This document shows positions 25,998-34,213 of a DNA stretch of 64,000 nt, in pieces. The stretch is from positions 1 through 64,000 of the forward strand of contig DELY01000026.1 of assembly GCA_002354655.1 (NCBI GenBank). Direction: 5' to 3'. The DNA is from Pseudomonas sp. UBA2684 (GTDB lineage Bacteria; Pseudomonadota; Gammaproteobacteria; Pseudomonadales; Pseudomonadaceae). How positions within the stretch are numbered: the first letter of the stretch is position 1; every line of letters begins with the position of its first letter. A program made the position numbers and the translations under genes. The notes beneath the pieces were generated by a model. It saw only the letters and a program-made list of their open reading frames with translations, was not told the DNA's origin and made no database searches.

Positions 25998-26345
25998 ATG
26001 AGCGAAGAGCATAAAGAGTTGGCGCGTGAGTCCATCCTCTTGCGGGTTCTGTGGATGCTGCTGTTTGTCATCGTGTGGCAGCTGGCCGAGCTGGTACTGG
26101 GCGCCGTGGTGCTGCTGCAACTCGTTTACCGGGTGTTTTACGGTGCACCGAGCGCCAGCCTGCTCGGGTTCGGCGACAGCCTGAGCCAGTACCTGGCGCA
26201 GATCGGCCGCTTCGGCACGTTCAACAGCGATGAGAAGCCGTGGCCGTTCGCTGATTGGCCGACCCCGCAAGCACCGCAAGGCGAGACGCCGCACAGCGTG
26301 CCGCCGGCAGCGCACCCGGTGCGCGACGAAGAACCGAAGCTGTGA
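25998..26345 (+). CDS. DUF4389 membrane protein
   Basis: A 115-residue protein with two adjacent hydrophobic segments near residues 18-50 (LLRVLWMLLFVIVWQLAEL, VLGAVVLLQLVYRVFYG) and a proline-rich cytoplasmic tail. This is the DUF4389 pattern; the function is unknown. AGGGAGAGTGTC precedes the start. It is between gpsA and sixA, which starts 10 nt after its stop, so these genes probably form an operon. Confidence 0.85.
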   Translation: MSEEHKELARESILLRVLWMLLFVIVWQLAELVLGAVVLLQLVYRVFYGAPSASLLGFGDSLSQYLAQIGRFGTFNSDEKPWPFADWPTPQAPQGETPHSVPPAAHPVRDEEPKL

Positions 26346-26355
26346 GTGCAGGGCG

Positions 26356-26820
26356 ATGAGGCTGTGGTTACTGCGTCATGGTGAAGCCGAACCGCACGCG
26401 CGTAGCGATGCCGAGCGTGTCTTGACCGCGCGCGGCCGCGAGGACGTACGCCAGGCAGCCGTGCAACTGGAGGGGCGAACGCTGAGCGCGATCCTCGCCA
26501 GCCCTTATGTGCGGGCCCAGCAAACCGCCGCTCTGGTGCGTGATGCCCTGGGCTTCACCGCGGGTATTCACACAGTGCCCTGGTTGACCCCCGACAGCGA
26601 CCCACGCGAGGTATTGGTGCAACTCGACCGTTACGCTGACGGCGAGTTGCTGCTGGTGACCCATCAACCCTTGGTGGGCGCCGTGGCAGGGCTGTTGTTG
26701 CATGGGCACCGGCAGCAGCCGTTGCCTATGCAGACCGCCAGCCTGGCCGAACTGGACGGCGAGATGATCGCCGCCGGGGGCATGAATCTGCTTGCCGTGG
26801 TGCACCCACGGCGAGGCTGA
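26356..26820 (+). CDS. sixA: Phosphohistidine phosphatase SixA
   Basis: A 154-residue histidine phosphatase. The catalytic RHG motif is at residues 7-9 (MRLWLLRHGEAEPHA) and the partner His is in LLLVTHQPLVGAVAG. SixA removes phosphate from His residues of HPt domains in phosphorelays. That is suggestive because a hybrid kinase lies 4.6 kb away, but SixA proteins also act on PTS components. The start at 26356 gives the exact family N-terminus. Confidence 0.92.
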   Translation: MRLWLLRHGEAEPHARSDAERVLTARGREDVRQAAVQLEGRTLSAILASPYVRAQQTAALVRDALGFTAGIHTVPWLTPDSDPREVLVQLDRYADGELLLVTHQPLVGAVAGLLLHGHRQQPLPMQTASLAELDGEMIAAGGMNLLAVVHPRRG

Positions 26821-26851
26821 AACACCACTACACACCGAAACATTTCTCCAC

Positions 26852-26880
26852 TTGCGGCTCGCCTTTGTGCGTGGAATAGT
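26852..26880 (+). promoter_or_regulatory. Putative sigma-70 promoter of the acyl-CoA synthetase gene
   Basis: TTGCGG at 26852-26857, a 17-nt spacer and AATAGT at 26875-26880 form a moderate sigma-70 promoter. A 24-bp palindrome begins at the next base. Confidence 0.5.
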
Positions 26881-26904
26881 CCAACCAAGCAATTGCTTGG
26901 TTGG
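26881..26904. promoter_or_regulatory. Perfect 24-bp palindrome, probable repressor operator
   Basis: CCAACCAAGCAA followed directly by its exact reverse complement. It starts just after a -10 element and would cover the transcription start, an arrangement expected for a dimeric repressor such as a TetR-family regulator of fatty acid genes. It has no T tract, so it is not a terminator. The identity of the regulator is unknown. Confidence 0.65.
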
Positions 26905-26934
26905 CTCCACAAAAACAACAAGGGAGGAAGACCT

Positions 26935-28602
26935 GTGGCCGATGCTATCCGTTTGCCGCTGGACATGTTTTACGAACGCGAGGCCCGTCACCCGAACAAG
27001 CGCTATATGGTGCAGCCGCTGCCAGGCGGGCAGTTGCAGGAGCTGAGCTGGGCTGATGTCGGCGAGCAGGCGCGGCGGGCGGCCAACTGGCTGCGCAGCC
27101 GCGAATTGCCGCAAGGCAGTCGCATCGCAATCGTTTCCAAGAACTGCGCGCACTGGATCGTCAGCGACCTGGCGATCTGGATGGCTGGCCACGTGTCGGT
27201 GCCGCTGTACCCGAACCTCACCGCCGATTCAGTGCGCCAGGTGCTTGAGCATTCCGAGGCCGCGCTGTTGTTCGTCGGCAAACTGGACGATTGGCCGGGC
27301 ATGGCGCCGGGCGTACCCGAAACGCTGCCGACCATCGGCCTGCCGCTGCGCCCGCAAGGCGAGTTCAGCTACCTGTGGGACGACCTGCAAGCCTGCACGC
27401 CGATCCAGGACGATCCCAAGCCTGCGGCCAATCAACTGGCCACCATCATCTACACCTCCGGCACCACCGGCACGCCGAAAGGCGTGATGCAGCACTTCAG
27501 CAACTTCGGCTTCGCCGCTGGGCATGCCATCGAGCTGTTCGGGGTCGGCGAAGACGATCGTGTGCTGTCCTACCTGCCGCTGTGCCACGTAGCCGAGCGC
27601 ATGTTCGTCGAGCTGGCGTCGATTTATGGCGGGCAGACGGTGTTCTTCGCCGAGAGCCTGGACACCTTCCTTGACGACCTCAAGCGCGCGCGGCCGACCG
27701 TGATGTTCGGCGTGCCGCGCATCTGGACCAAATTCCAGATGGGCGTATACAGCAAGATGCCGGCGGAAAAGCTCGATTTCCTGCTCAAGCTGCCGATCAT
27801 CGGGCGCGTTGTCGGTAAGAAGGTCCTCGCTGGTTTAGGCCTGGATGCCGTGCGCTATGCCCTGTCCGGCGCGGCGCCGGTGCCCGAGAGCCTGCTCAAT
27901 TGGTACAAACGCCTTGGCCTCGAAGTGCTTGAGGTGTACGGCATGACCGAGAACTGCGGTTATTCGCATGTCTGCCGGCCGGGCAAGTTCCAGCGCGGCT
28001 GGATTGGCCAGAACAGCCCCGGCGTGGAAGTGCGCATCGCCGAGGATGGCGAAGTGCAGGTGCGCAGCGGTGCGACCATGCAAGGTTATTTCAAGGACCC
28101 GGAGAAAACCGCGGAAACCATCACCGCCGATGGTTTCCTGCGCACCGGCGACAAGGGCGAACAGGATGCCGAGGGCAACCTGCGCCTGACCGGGCGGATC
28201 AAGGAAATCTTCAAGACCAGCAAAGGCAAGTACGTGGCCCCGGCACCGATCGAGAACCGTCTGGCCGTGCATTCGCGGATCGAGCAGGTGTGTGTGGTCG
28301 GCGATGGCATGGCGCAACCGATGGCGCTGTGCGTGCTCTCCGATGTTGGCCGCCACGAGGCCGCCAATGATGCGCGGGCAGAGCTGGAAAACAGCCTGAA
28401 AACCCTGCTCGAAGAGGTCAACCAGGAACTCGACAAGCACGAGCGCTTGCAGGGCCTGGTGCTGGTCAAGGAGGTCTGGGCGGTGGACAACGGTTTCCTC
28501 ACGCCTACCTTGAAGATCAAGCGCAGCGTGGTCGAAGGGACCTACGGGCCACAGTTCGCCGAGTGGGTCGAGCGCCGCGAAGCCGTGCTGTGGCACGAGT
28601 GA
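26935..28602 (+). CDS. AMP-binding long-chain acyl-CoA synthetase-like enzyme
   Basis: A 555-residue adenylate-forming enzyme that should activate a fatty acid to its CoA thioester. The P-loop-like TIIYTSGTTGTPKGVM is at about residues 174-189. Later motifs are VYGMTENCGYSH, GFLRTGDKGEQDAEGNLRLTGR and KEIFKTSKGKYVAPAPIE. The start is a GTG at 26935 with GGGAGGAAG upstream. A strong palindromic operator and the promoter precede it. The downstream thioesterase suggests acyl-CoA metabolism. Substrate chain length cannot be told from the sequence. Confidence 0.92.
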   Translation: MADAIRLPLDMFYEREARHPNKRYMVQPLPGGQLQELSWADVGEQARRAANWLRSRELPQGSRIAIVSKNCAHWIVSDLAIWMAGHVSVPLYPNLTADSVRQVLEHSEAALLFVGKLDDWPGMAPGVPETLPTIGLPLRPQGEFSYLWDDLQACTPIQDDPKPAANQLATIIYTSGTTGTPKGVMQHFSNFGFAAGHAIELFGVGEDDRVLSYLPLCHVAERMFVELASIYGGQTVFFAESLDTFLDDLKRARPTVMFGVPRIWTKFQMGVYSKMPAEKLDFLLKLPIIGRVVGKKVLAGLGLDAVRYALSGAAPVPESLLNWYKRLGLEVLEVYGMTENCGYSHVCRPGKFQRGWIGQNSPGVEVRIAEDGEVQVRSGATMQGYFKDPEKTAETITADGFLRTGDKGEQDAEGNLRLTGRIKEIFKTSKGKYVAPAPIENRLAVHSRIEQVCVVGDGMAQPMALCVLSDVGRHEAANDARAELENSLKTLLEEVNQELDKHERLQGLVLVKEVWAVDNGFLTPTLKIKRSVVEGTYGPQFAEWVERREAVLWHE

Positions 28603-28705
28603 CCGGTGCGCTGGCCGGGTGCCCTGGCGGGCGCTTGGCCAACGTCGATCTACGCTGGATTTCTCCGGGCTGCGTGCAGCGGCCTCTCTGTCGAAAGGAT
28701 TTCCC

Positions 28706-29152
28706 ATGAGCCTGTGGCGGCAAACTCCGAATATCGAGCAACTCAATGCGACCCTGAAAAACACCATTGGCGAGCAGTTGGACATTCGCTTCGAAGCGTT
28801 CGACGACGATTCCCTCCGCGCCAGCATGGTGGTCGATGCGCGCACCCATCAGCCCTACGGTTTGCTGCACGGCGGCGCCTCGGTGGTGCTGGCGGAAACC
28901 CTCGGCTCGACCGCCAGCTACCTGTGCATCGATAACCAGAAGTTCTACTGCGTCGGCCTGGAGGTGAACGCCAACCACCTGCGTGGTGTACGTAGCGGCC
29001 GGGTCACGGCGATCGCCCGCCCGGTGCACCTGGGGCGTACCACGCATGTCTGGGACATTCGCCTGAGCAGCGAGGACGGCAAGGCCAGCTGCATCTCGCG
29101 ACTGACCATGGCCATCGTGCCGCTCGGCGAGAACGGCCCGGCGCAGCGCTAA
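28706..29152 (+). CDS. Hotdog thioesterase (PaaI/YdiI-like)
   Basis: A 148-residue hotdog enzyme. The motif LLHGGASVVLAETLGSTAS near residues 51-70 has the HGG turn followed by Glu, the catalytic acid of YdiI/4-hydroxybenzoyl-CoA-type thioesterases. The start at 28706 follows GAAAGGATTTCCC. It is 103 nt downstream of the acyl-CoA synthetase. Gene order matches PA1617-PA1618 of P. aeruginosa. The physiological substrate is unknown. Confidence 0.9.
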   Translation: MSLWRQTPNIEQLNATLKNTIGEQLDIRFEAFDDDSLRASMVVDARTHQPYGLLHGGASVVLAETLGSTASYLCIDNQKFYCVGLEVNANHLRGVRSGRVTAIARPVHLGRTTHVWDIRLSSEDGKASCISRLTMAIVPLGENGPAQR

Positions 29153-29430
29153 CAGCGCCGTTGAACAAACTAGCGAGCGATGCCATGGCCTAGAGGCTGT
29201 CCCCGTCTTGTCGGAGACGTGCTCCACGTAGAGCGGACATGCCGCAGCGCGGCTTGTCCGCCGCAAAGTTCGGTGGACAAGGCTGCGCCATGTCCCCCCT
29301 ACGGGCTTAGCGTGCCGTCGGGTTGTGCATGGCTTATGGCACTAGAGCCATCATCACTGGCAGTTACAGTCATTGCCGCCGCACAGCGGCTGCCGGACAA
29401 TTCGTCGGTCTCTTTCATAAGCCAGCCACC
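29153..29430. repeat. REP-like repeat cluster
   Basis: This 278-nt gap holds no convincing gene. A 13-bp stem at 29233-29245 and 29249-29261 (GCGGACATGCCGC / GCGGCTTGTCCGC, one mismatch) is followed at 29272-29298 by a GTGGACA...TGTCC-type unit. The second unit resembles 38230-38253, so these are two elements of a dispersed REP family. GTGGACA...CTACG sequences are common in pseudomonad repeats. Confidence 0.6.
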
Positions 29431-30240
29431 ATGACTCAACCCGTGTTCTTCGCCCATGCCAATGGCTTTCCCTCGGCCACCTACGGCAAGTTGTTCAGTG
29501 CCTTGGCGCCCGAGTATGCGGTGCAGCACTTGGAGCTGCATGGCCATGACCCGCGTTTTCCGGTGAACGACAACTGGAGCAACCTGGTCGATGAGCTGCT
29601 GCATCACCTCGAACAACGCAGCGAACCGGTGTGGGGCGTCGGCCACTCCCTCGGCGGCTTGTTGCATTACCACGCCGCGCTGCTCAAGCCGCAGTTGTAC
29701 CGCGGCGTGGTGATGCTCGATTCGCCGATCCTCACCCTGGCCGACCAAATCGTCATCCGTGCAGCCAAGCGTTTCGGCTTTATCGACCGCATCACCCCGG
29801 CCGGGCGCACGCTGGGCCGCCGCGAAGAGTTCGCCGACCTGGTCGAGGCGCGTCGCTACTTCGCCGGCAAGACCCTGTTCCGCCGTTTCGACCCGGAATG
29901 CCTCGACGCCTATGTGCAACACGGCCTGCACAGCACCGGCAAGAGCCTGCGCCTGCGCTTCGATCCGGCCACGGAAATCAGCATCTACCGCAGCGTGCCG
30001 CACACCAGCCCCGGCCGCCCGCAGCAGCTGCAAGTGCCGCTGGCGATGGTCCGTGGCCGCCACAGCCGTGTGGTATTGCCGCATCACGCGCGGTTGATCC
30101 GGCGCATGGCGCAAGGCGAGTACCTGACGTTGCCGGGTGGGCACATGTTCCCTCTGGAGCGCCCGCAAGACACCGCCGAGCTGTTGAAATCGCTGTTCAG
30201 CCGCTGGGCTGGCCAGCCGCGTAGCGAGGAGTCGGCATGA
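29431..30240 (+). CDS. Alpha/beta hydrolase
   Basis: A 269-residue alpha/beta-hydrolase. The oxyanion-loop residues appear in VFFAHANGFPSATYG, the nucleophile elbow is GVGHSLGGLLH near residue 73, and a His in LPGGHMFPLERP completes the triad; the acid is probably the Asp in the preceding loop region. The start at 29431 gives the MTQPVFFAHANGFP N-terminus. It overlaps the next hydrolase gene by four bases. The substrate is unknown. Confidence 0.88.
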   Translation: MTQPVFFAHANGFPSATYGKLFSALAPEYAVQHLELHGHDPRFPVNDNWSNLVDELLHHLEQRSEPVWGVGHSLGGLLHYHAALLKPQLYRGVVMLDSPILTLADQIVIRAAKRFGFIDRITPAGRTLGRREEFADLVEARRYFAGKTLFRRFDPECLDAYVQHGLHSTGKSLRLRFDPATEISIYRSVPHTSPGRPQQLQVPLAMVRGRHSRVVLPHHARLIRRMAQGEYLTLPGGHMFPLERPQDTAELLKSLFSRWAGQPRSEESA

Positions 30241-31100
30241 ATCTGCCATTCGAAGAAGTGCGCCTGAGTCTGCCGCATATCGAGCTGTCTGCGCACCTCT
30301 ATGGTCCGCCAGATGGGCAGCCGGTGATCGCCTTGCACGGTTGGCTGGACAATGCCGCGAGCTTCGCCCGCCTGGCGCCAAAGCTCGCGGGGTTGCGGAT
30401 TGTCGCCCTGGATTTCGCCGGTCACGGTCACTCCGATCACCGCCCGGCCGGGGCTGGTTATGCGCTCTGGGATTACGTGCACGACGTGTTGCAGGTGGCC
30501 GAGCAGTTCGGTTGGCAACGCTTTTCCCTGCTCGGGCATTCGATGGGCGCCATCGTCTCGGTGATGTTGGCCGCTGCGCTGCCCGAGCGGGTCGTGCGTC
30601 TGGCGTTGATCGACGGGCTGATTCCCTACACCGGCGAGGCCGATAGCGCGCCGCAGAAATTGGCCGAAGCGCTCAAGGCGCAGATGGCCCTGGCCGGTAA
30701 ACGCAAGCCGGTGTATGCCGCGTTCGAGCGGGCGGTCGAGGCGCGCATGCGCGGCGTCGGCGCGGTCAGCCGCGAGGCCGCCGAGCTGTTGGCCCAGCGC
30801 GGTTTGATGCCGGTGCCGGGTGGGTACACCTGGCGTACCGACAGCCGTTTGACCTTGCCGTCGCCGCTACGCCTGACCCATGCCCACGCCATGGCTTTCG
30901 TCCAGCGCCTGCAATGCCCGGTCAATCTGGTGATGGCGGAGCAGGGCATGCTCCTGACGCAATCGCGCTTCAGCGAGTTGCTCAGCGGTTTGCCGATCAA
31001 CCTGACTCACTTGCCGGGTGGGCATCACCTGCACCTGGACGATGAAGCCGGCGCGCAGCTCGTAGCAGACTGTTTCAATCCTTTCCTGCGCTCGCCTTGA
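30237..31100 (+). CDS. Alpha/beta hydrolase, second of an overlapping pair
   Basis: A 287-residue alpha/beta-hydrolase with the elbow LLGHSMGAIVSV near residue 100, the HGWLDNAASF loop near residue 35, and the catalytic His in LPGGHHLHLDDEAG. It is translationally coupled to the upstream hydrolase, a layout also found in P. aeruginosa (PA1621-PA1622). The two share the fold but little sequence. The substrate is unknown. Confidence 0.88.
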   Translation: MNLPFEEVRLSLPHIELSAHLYGPPDGQPVIALHGWLDNAASFARLAPKLAGLRIVALDFAGHGHSDHRPAGAGYALWDYVHDVLQVAEQFGWQRFSLLGHSMGAIVSVMLAAALPERVVRLALIDGLIPYTGEADSAPQKLAEALKAQMALAGKRKPVYAAFERAVEARMRGVGAVSREAAELLAQRGLMPVPGGYTWRTDSRLTLPSPLRLTHAHAMAFVQRLQCPVNLVMAEQGMLLTQSRFSELLSGLPINLTHLPGGHHLHLDDEAGAQLVADCFNPFLRSP

Positions 31101-31151
31101 CTTGCCAAAGGCAACTGGGGAAGGTGGGGCCGATTGCAAATGGAGAATCGC

Positions 31152-31814
31152 ATGATCGACCTGTATACCGCCGCGACCCCCAATGGTCACAAAGTGTCCA
31201 TCGCCCTGGAAGAGCTGCAGCTGCCCTACACCGTGCATGCATTGAGCTTTGACAAGAAAGAGCAAAAAACCGCTGCGTTTCTCACGATCAACCCCAATGG
31301 TCGTATTCCGGCCATCGTCGACCGCAACAACGACAACTTCGCCGTGTTCGAGTCCGGCGCGATTCTTATCTATCTCGCCGAACTGACCGGGCAACTGCTG
31401 CCGCAGGACGTCAAGGGGCGTTCGCAAGTGCTGCAATGGCTGATGTTCCAGATGGGCGGAGTCGGCCCGATGCAGGGCCAGGCCAACGTCTTCTTCCGCT
31501 ATTTCCCGGAAAAACTGCAAGGTCCGATCGACCGTTATCAGCACGAGACCCGGCGCCTTTACGAGGTGCTCGATAGGCGTTTGGGCGAGGTCGATTACCT
31601 GGCCGGCGACTACAGCATTGCCGATATTGCGACCTATCCCTGGGTGCGTATCCACGATTGGTCGGGTGTTTCGGTCGATGGCTTACAGCACTTGCAGCGC
31701 TGGATGAAGGCGCTGGACCAACGTCCCGCTGTGCAGCGTGGGGTGTTGGTGCCGCAGCGAGAAACTGATACTGCGAATGCCGTGAAAACCGCCCAAGCGA
31801 TGTTGGTACGGTGA
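31152..31814 (+). CDS. Glutathione S-transferase (Nu/YghU-YfcG-like)
   Basis: A 220-residue GST. The N-terminal thioredoxin-like half starts [19 protein letters not shown] with the Thr-Pro-Asn-Gly loop characteristic of the YfcG/Nu class, and the cis-Pro region is [14 protein letters not shown] followed by the glutathione-binding [11 protein letters not shown]. The C-terminal half has [24 protein letters not shown] precedes the chosen ATG. Nu-class enzymes often act as disulfide-bond reductases rather than transferases; this is family knowledge. It overlaps the DUF4892 gene. Confidence 0.9.
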   Translation: MIDLYTAATPNGHKVSIALEELQLPYTVHALSFDKKEQKTAAFLTINPNGRIPAIVDRNNDNFAVFESGAILIYLAELTGQLLPQDVKGRSQVLQWLMFQMGGVGPMQGQANVFFRYFPEKLQGPIDRYQHETRRLYEVLDRRLGEVDYLAGDYSIADIATYPWVRIHDWSGVSVDGLQHLQRWMKALDQRPAVQRGVLVPQRETDTANAVKTAQAMLVR

Positions 31815-32626
31815 TGGGCTGCATGCGTTGGTTCAGTTTGATGGGAGCGGTGCTGGCGAGTGGTGCGGCGCTGGCGGCAGATATTCCCGGCAGCCATGAC
31901 CTGGAGGTGTTGCCACGCTTTCCCGGCAGCCAGATCGTCAGTTTCAAGCAGGTCGCCGAACAGGAGCGGATCTACCCGCAAGGGGCGATTCGTCGTATCA
32001 GCGGGCGTCTGCGCTATGAACGCGAGGTGCAGGTACAGGGCGCGCTGACCTCGCTGACCTACGAGTTGCCGCGTACCCATTCGGCCACTGAAGTGTTTAC
32101 CGCTGCGCGCGAAGCGATGCAGGCGCAGGATGCCGAGCTGCTCTACTGGTGCCAGGGGCGCGAGTGCGGTTCGAGTAGCCTGTGGGCCAACGCGGTGTTC
32201 GGCAACGCCACCTTGTATGGCTCCGATGATCAACAAGCCTACGTGCTGATGCGCTTGGCCGAACCACGGCAGGACAGTGTGCTGGCGCTTTACAGCATCA
32301 CTCGCGGTAACCGTCGCGCCTATTTGCATGCCGAGCTGCTGGCGGCTGATGCCCCACTGGCCGAGGTGCTGCCGACGCCTGCCACCTTGCTGCGGCAACT
32401 GAAAAGCAGTGGCGAGCTGCGTTTGCCCAAACAGGCCGAGCCGAGCGAGGCCTGGACCACTCTGCTGGCGCGTAGTCTCAACCAAGACAGCACCCTGCGC
32501 GTCAGTCTGGCCGGGCCTCAGGCCGAAGCCTGGCGCGAAGCGTTGATCGCACAGCGGGTGCGTGCCGCGCGCCTGGAGTTGGGTGATGCCACGGCCTCGG
32601 GGTTGCGCATAAGCGTGCTGCGCTAG
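31814..32626 (+). CDS. Exported DUF4892 protein
   Basis: A 270-residue protein with a signal peptide ([21 protein letters not shown]) and the DUF4892 domain (GSHDLEVLPRFPGSQIVSF, YWCQGRECGSSSLWANAVFGN, VLALYSITRGNRRAYLHAELL). The two cysteines in CQGREC could form a periplasmic disulfide. The ATG at 31814 overlaps the GST stop (TGATG), implying translational coupling. The function is unknown. Confidence 0.85.
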   Translation: MGCMRWFSLMGAVLASGAALAADIPGSHDLEVLPRFPGSQIVSFKQVAEQERIYPQGAIRRISGRLRYEREVQVQGALTSLTYELPRTHSATEVFTAAREAMQAQDAELLYWCQGRECGSSSLWANAVFGNATLYGSDDQQAYVLMRLAEPRQDSVLALYSITRGNRRAYLHAELLAADAPLAEVLPTPATLLRQLKSSGELRLPKQAEPSEAWTTLLARSLNQDSTLRVSLAGPQAEAWREALIAQRVRAARLELGDATASGLRISVLR

Positions 32627-32800
32627 CGACCGGGTTTGCGCGCGGTCCATGGCCTTGCTGCGAGCCGCGCCGCACTGCTGCTTGAACTGGCTTGCCGGCC
32701 TCTGCGCAAGCCAGGCATTCTTCTCCGATAAATTCGCTAGGCTCCCTACCTGAAGTACGGAGCCTAGAGCCGTTTCTTTTCTTTGTTCGGAGCCGTGTGC
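32627..32800. other. Intergenic region with two hairpins upstream of the AI-2E-type permease
   Basis: No gene is visible. The first dyad (CTGGCTTG / CAAGCCAG) at 32687-32714 lies 60 nt after the DUF4892 stop. The second, CTAGGCTCC / GGAGCCTAG at 32737-32767, has a 13-base loop and is followed by AGCCGTTTCTTTTCTTTG, so it could be a weak terminator or a binding site for a regulator of the permease gene 34 nt downstream. Confidence 0.45.
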
Positions 32801-33880
32801 ATGCTCAATAACGACCGCTTGCTGGTGCAGATTTTGCTCCTCGGGCTACTCGGCGCGAGCCTGTGGGTGCTGGCGCCGTTCTGGTCGGCGCTGTTCTGGG
32901 CTGCGGTGCTGTCTTTCGCCAGTTGGCCGCTGATGCGCTGGCTGACACGCCTGCTGCGTGGTCGGCAAGCGGCGGCGGCAGGGCTGCTGACCCTCGGCTG
33001 GACGGTGCTGGTGGCCGTGCCGCTGGTGATGCTCGGTTTCAACCTGGCCGATCACATCAAGGATGCCACGGCCCTGGTCAAGGATTTCCAGGTCGACGGC
33101 CTGCCGCCACCCCCGGAGTGGCTGGCCGAGTTGCCGGTGGTGGGCGAGCGTTTGGTTGGCTTCTGGCAGACCATCGATCAACAGGGCGCCGCCTTCTTCG
33201 CTACCGTGCGGCCGTACTTGGGCCAGGTTGGCAACTGGCTGCTGGCGCGCAGTGCGCAGATTGGCGGCGGCATGCTGGAGTTGGCCCTGAGCCTGGTGCT
33301 GGTATTTTTCTTCTACCGCGACGGCCCGCGTTTGGCCGGGTTCGTTCACAGCGTGCTTGAGCGCCTGATCGGCGACCGTGCCGAGCACTATCTGGAGTTG
33401 GTCGCGGGCACCGTGCAGCGCGTGGTCAACGGGGTCATCGGCACTGCCGCCGCGCAGGCGATACTGGCCTACATCGGTTTCACCATCGCCGGCGTACCGG
33501 CAGCCTTGGTCCTGGGGCTGATGACGTTCGGCTTCAGCTTGATCATGGTGCCCCCACTGATCTGGGGGCCCGCGGTAGCCTGGCTGGTCTGGCAGGGCGA
33601 GGTGGGCATGGCGGTCTTCCTGGGCATCTGGGGCATGTTCGTAATCAGTGGCGTAGACAATATCCTCAAGCCGTACCTGATCAGCCGTGGCGGAAACCTG
33701 CCGCTGGTGGTGGTGTTGCTCGGGGTGTTCGGCGGCATCCTGGCCTTTGGTTTTATGGGCCTGTTCCTCGGTCCAACCCTGCTCGCGGTGGCTTACAGCC
33801 TGCTCAACGATTGGGTGGCCGACAAGGGGCCAGCAACCAACCCGCCTGTTGGCGGTTCGCCACCGGATAAGCCGTCCTAA
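32801..33880 (+). CDS. AI-2E family transporter (UPF0118/PerM-like)
   Basis: A 359-residue inner-membrane protein with about seven or eight hydrophobic helices and the family-typical conserved region (VVNGVIGTAAAQAILAYIGFTIAGVP, FGFMGLFLGPTLLAVAYSLL). This superfamily includes exporters of autoinducer-2 and Na+(Li+)/H+ antiporters; the substrate here is unknown. The start at 32801 is preceded by CGGAGCCGTGTGC. A strong terminator follows. Confidence 0.9.
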   Translation: MLNNDRLLVQILLLGLLGASLWVLAPFWSALFWAAVLSFASWPLMRWLTRLLRGRQAAAAGLLTLGWTVLVAVPLVMLGFNLADHIKDATALVKDFQVDGLPPPPEWLAELPVVGERLVGFWQTIDQQGAAFFATVRPYLGQVGNWLLARSAQIGGGMLELALSLVLVFFFYRDGPRLAGFVHSVLERLIGDRAEHYLELVAGTVQRVVNGVIGTAAAQAILAYIGFTIAGVPAALVLGLMTFGFSLIMVPPLIWGPAVAWLVWQGEVGMAVFLGIWGMFVISGVDNILKPYLISRGGNLPLVVVLLGVFGGILAFGFMGLFLGPTLLAVAYSLLNDWVADKGPATNPPVGGSPPDKPS

Positions 33881-33900
33881 TCGCCCCCTGCGTTACCCCG

Positions 33901-33930
33901 ATACCCCGCACTCTGCGGGGTATTTTTTTT
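33901..33930 (+). terminator. Intrinsic terminator after the AI-2E-type permease
   Basis: ATACCCCGCA-CTC-TGCGGGGTAT followed by eight T residues is a strong terminator, 20 nt after the stop. Confidence 0.92.
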
Positions 33931-34007
33931 GTTCGCCTGATGTGTTGCGTGCAGACATGGCGCATTTGGCTTTAGCCGTGAAACCCCTCGCCGCGCATGC
34001 CACGCGG

Positions 34008-34062
34008 TTTTTTACGGCTTCTTTACGCCCCGCGACCGCCTTGCGTCTCGTTCCTTTACGCC
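34008..34062 (+). promoter_or_regulatory. Phased TTTACG[G/C]C repeats, likely KdpE operator
   Basis: TTTACGGC at 34011, TTTACGCC at 34022 and TTTACGCC at 34055 are direct repeats with starts 11 and 33 bp apart, so all face the same side of the helix. The first two lie in TTTTTTACGGCTTCTTTACG followed by CCCCGC, which resembles the E. coli kdp operator (T-rich, then TTTACACCCCGC). They lie 53-107 bp before kdpF. A KdpE site here is inferred from position and similarity. Confidence 0.6.
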
Positions 34063-34085
34063 GACCTGCGGAGAATTTCGACTAA

Positions 34086-34098
34086 GCGGGAGTCCCGC
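34086..34098 (+). other. Small dyad in the kdpF leader
   Basis: GCGGGA-G-TCCCGC lies 16 nt before the kdpF start. As RNA only four or five pairs can form with a short loop, so it is weak; it may shape the leader near the ribosome binding site. Confidence 0.3.
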
Positions 34099-34114
34099 AT
34101 GACGGAGAGGTTCG

Positions 34115-34204
34115 ATGAGTATTCTGGATGGCGTGTCCCTGGTCTTGGCCGCAGGCCTATTCATTTACCTGGTGTTCGCGCTGCTGCGCGCCGAACGGGC
34201 GTAG
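34115..34204 (+). CDS. kdpF: KdpF small subunit of the K+-ATPase
   Basis: A 29-residue single-helix protein (MSILDGVSLVLAAGLFIYLV ... ERA) that stabilises the Kdp complex. The start follows ACGGAGAGGTTCG. It lies nine bases before kdpA, the normal position. Confidence 0.93.
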   Translation: MSILDGVSLVLAAGLFIYLVFALLRAERA

Positions 34205-34213
34205 GGGGCGAGC

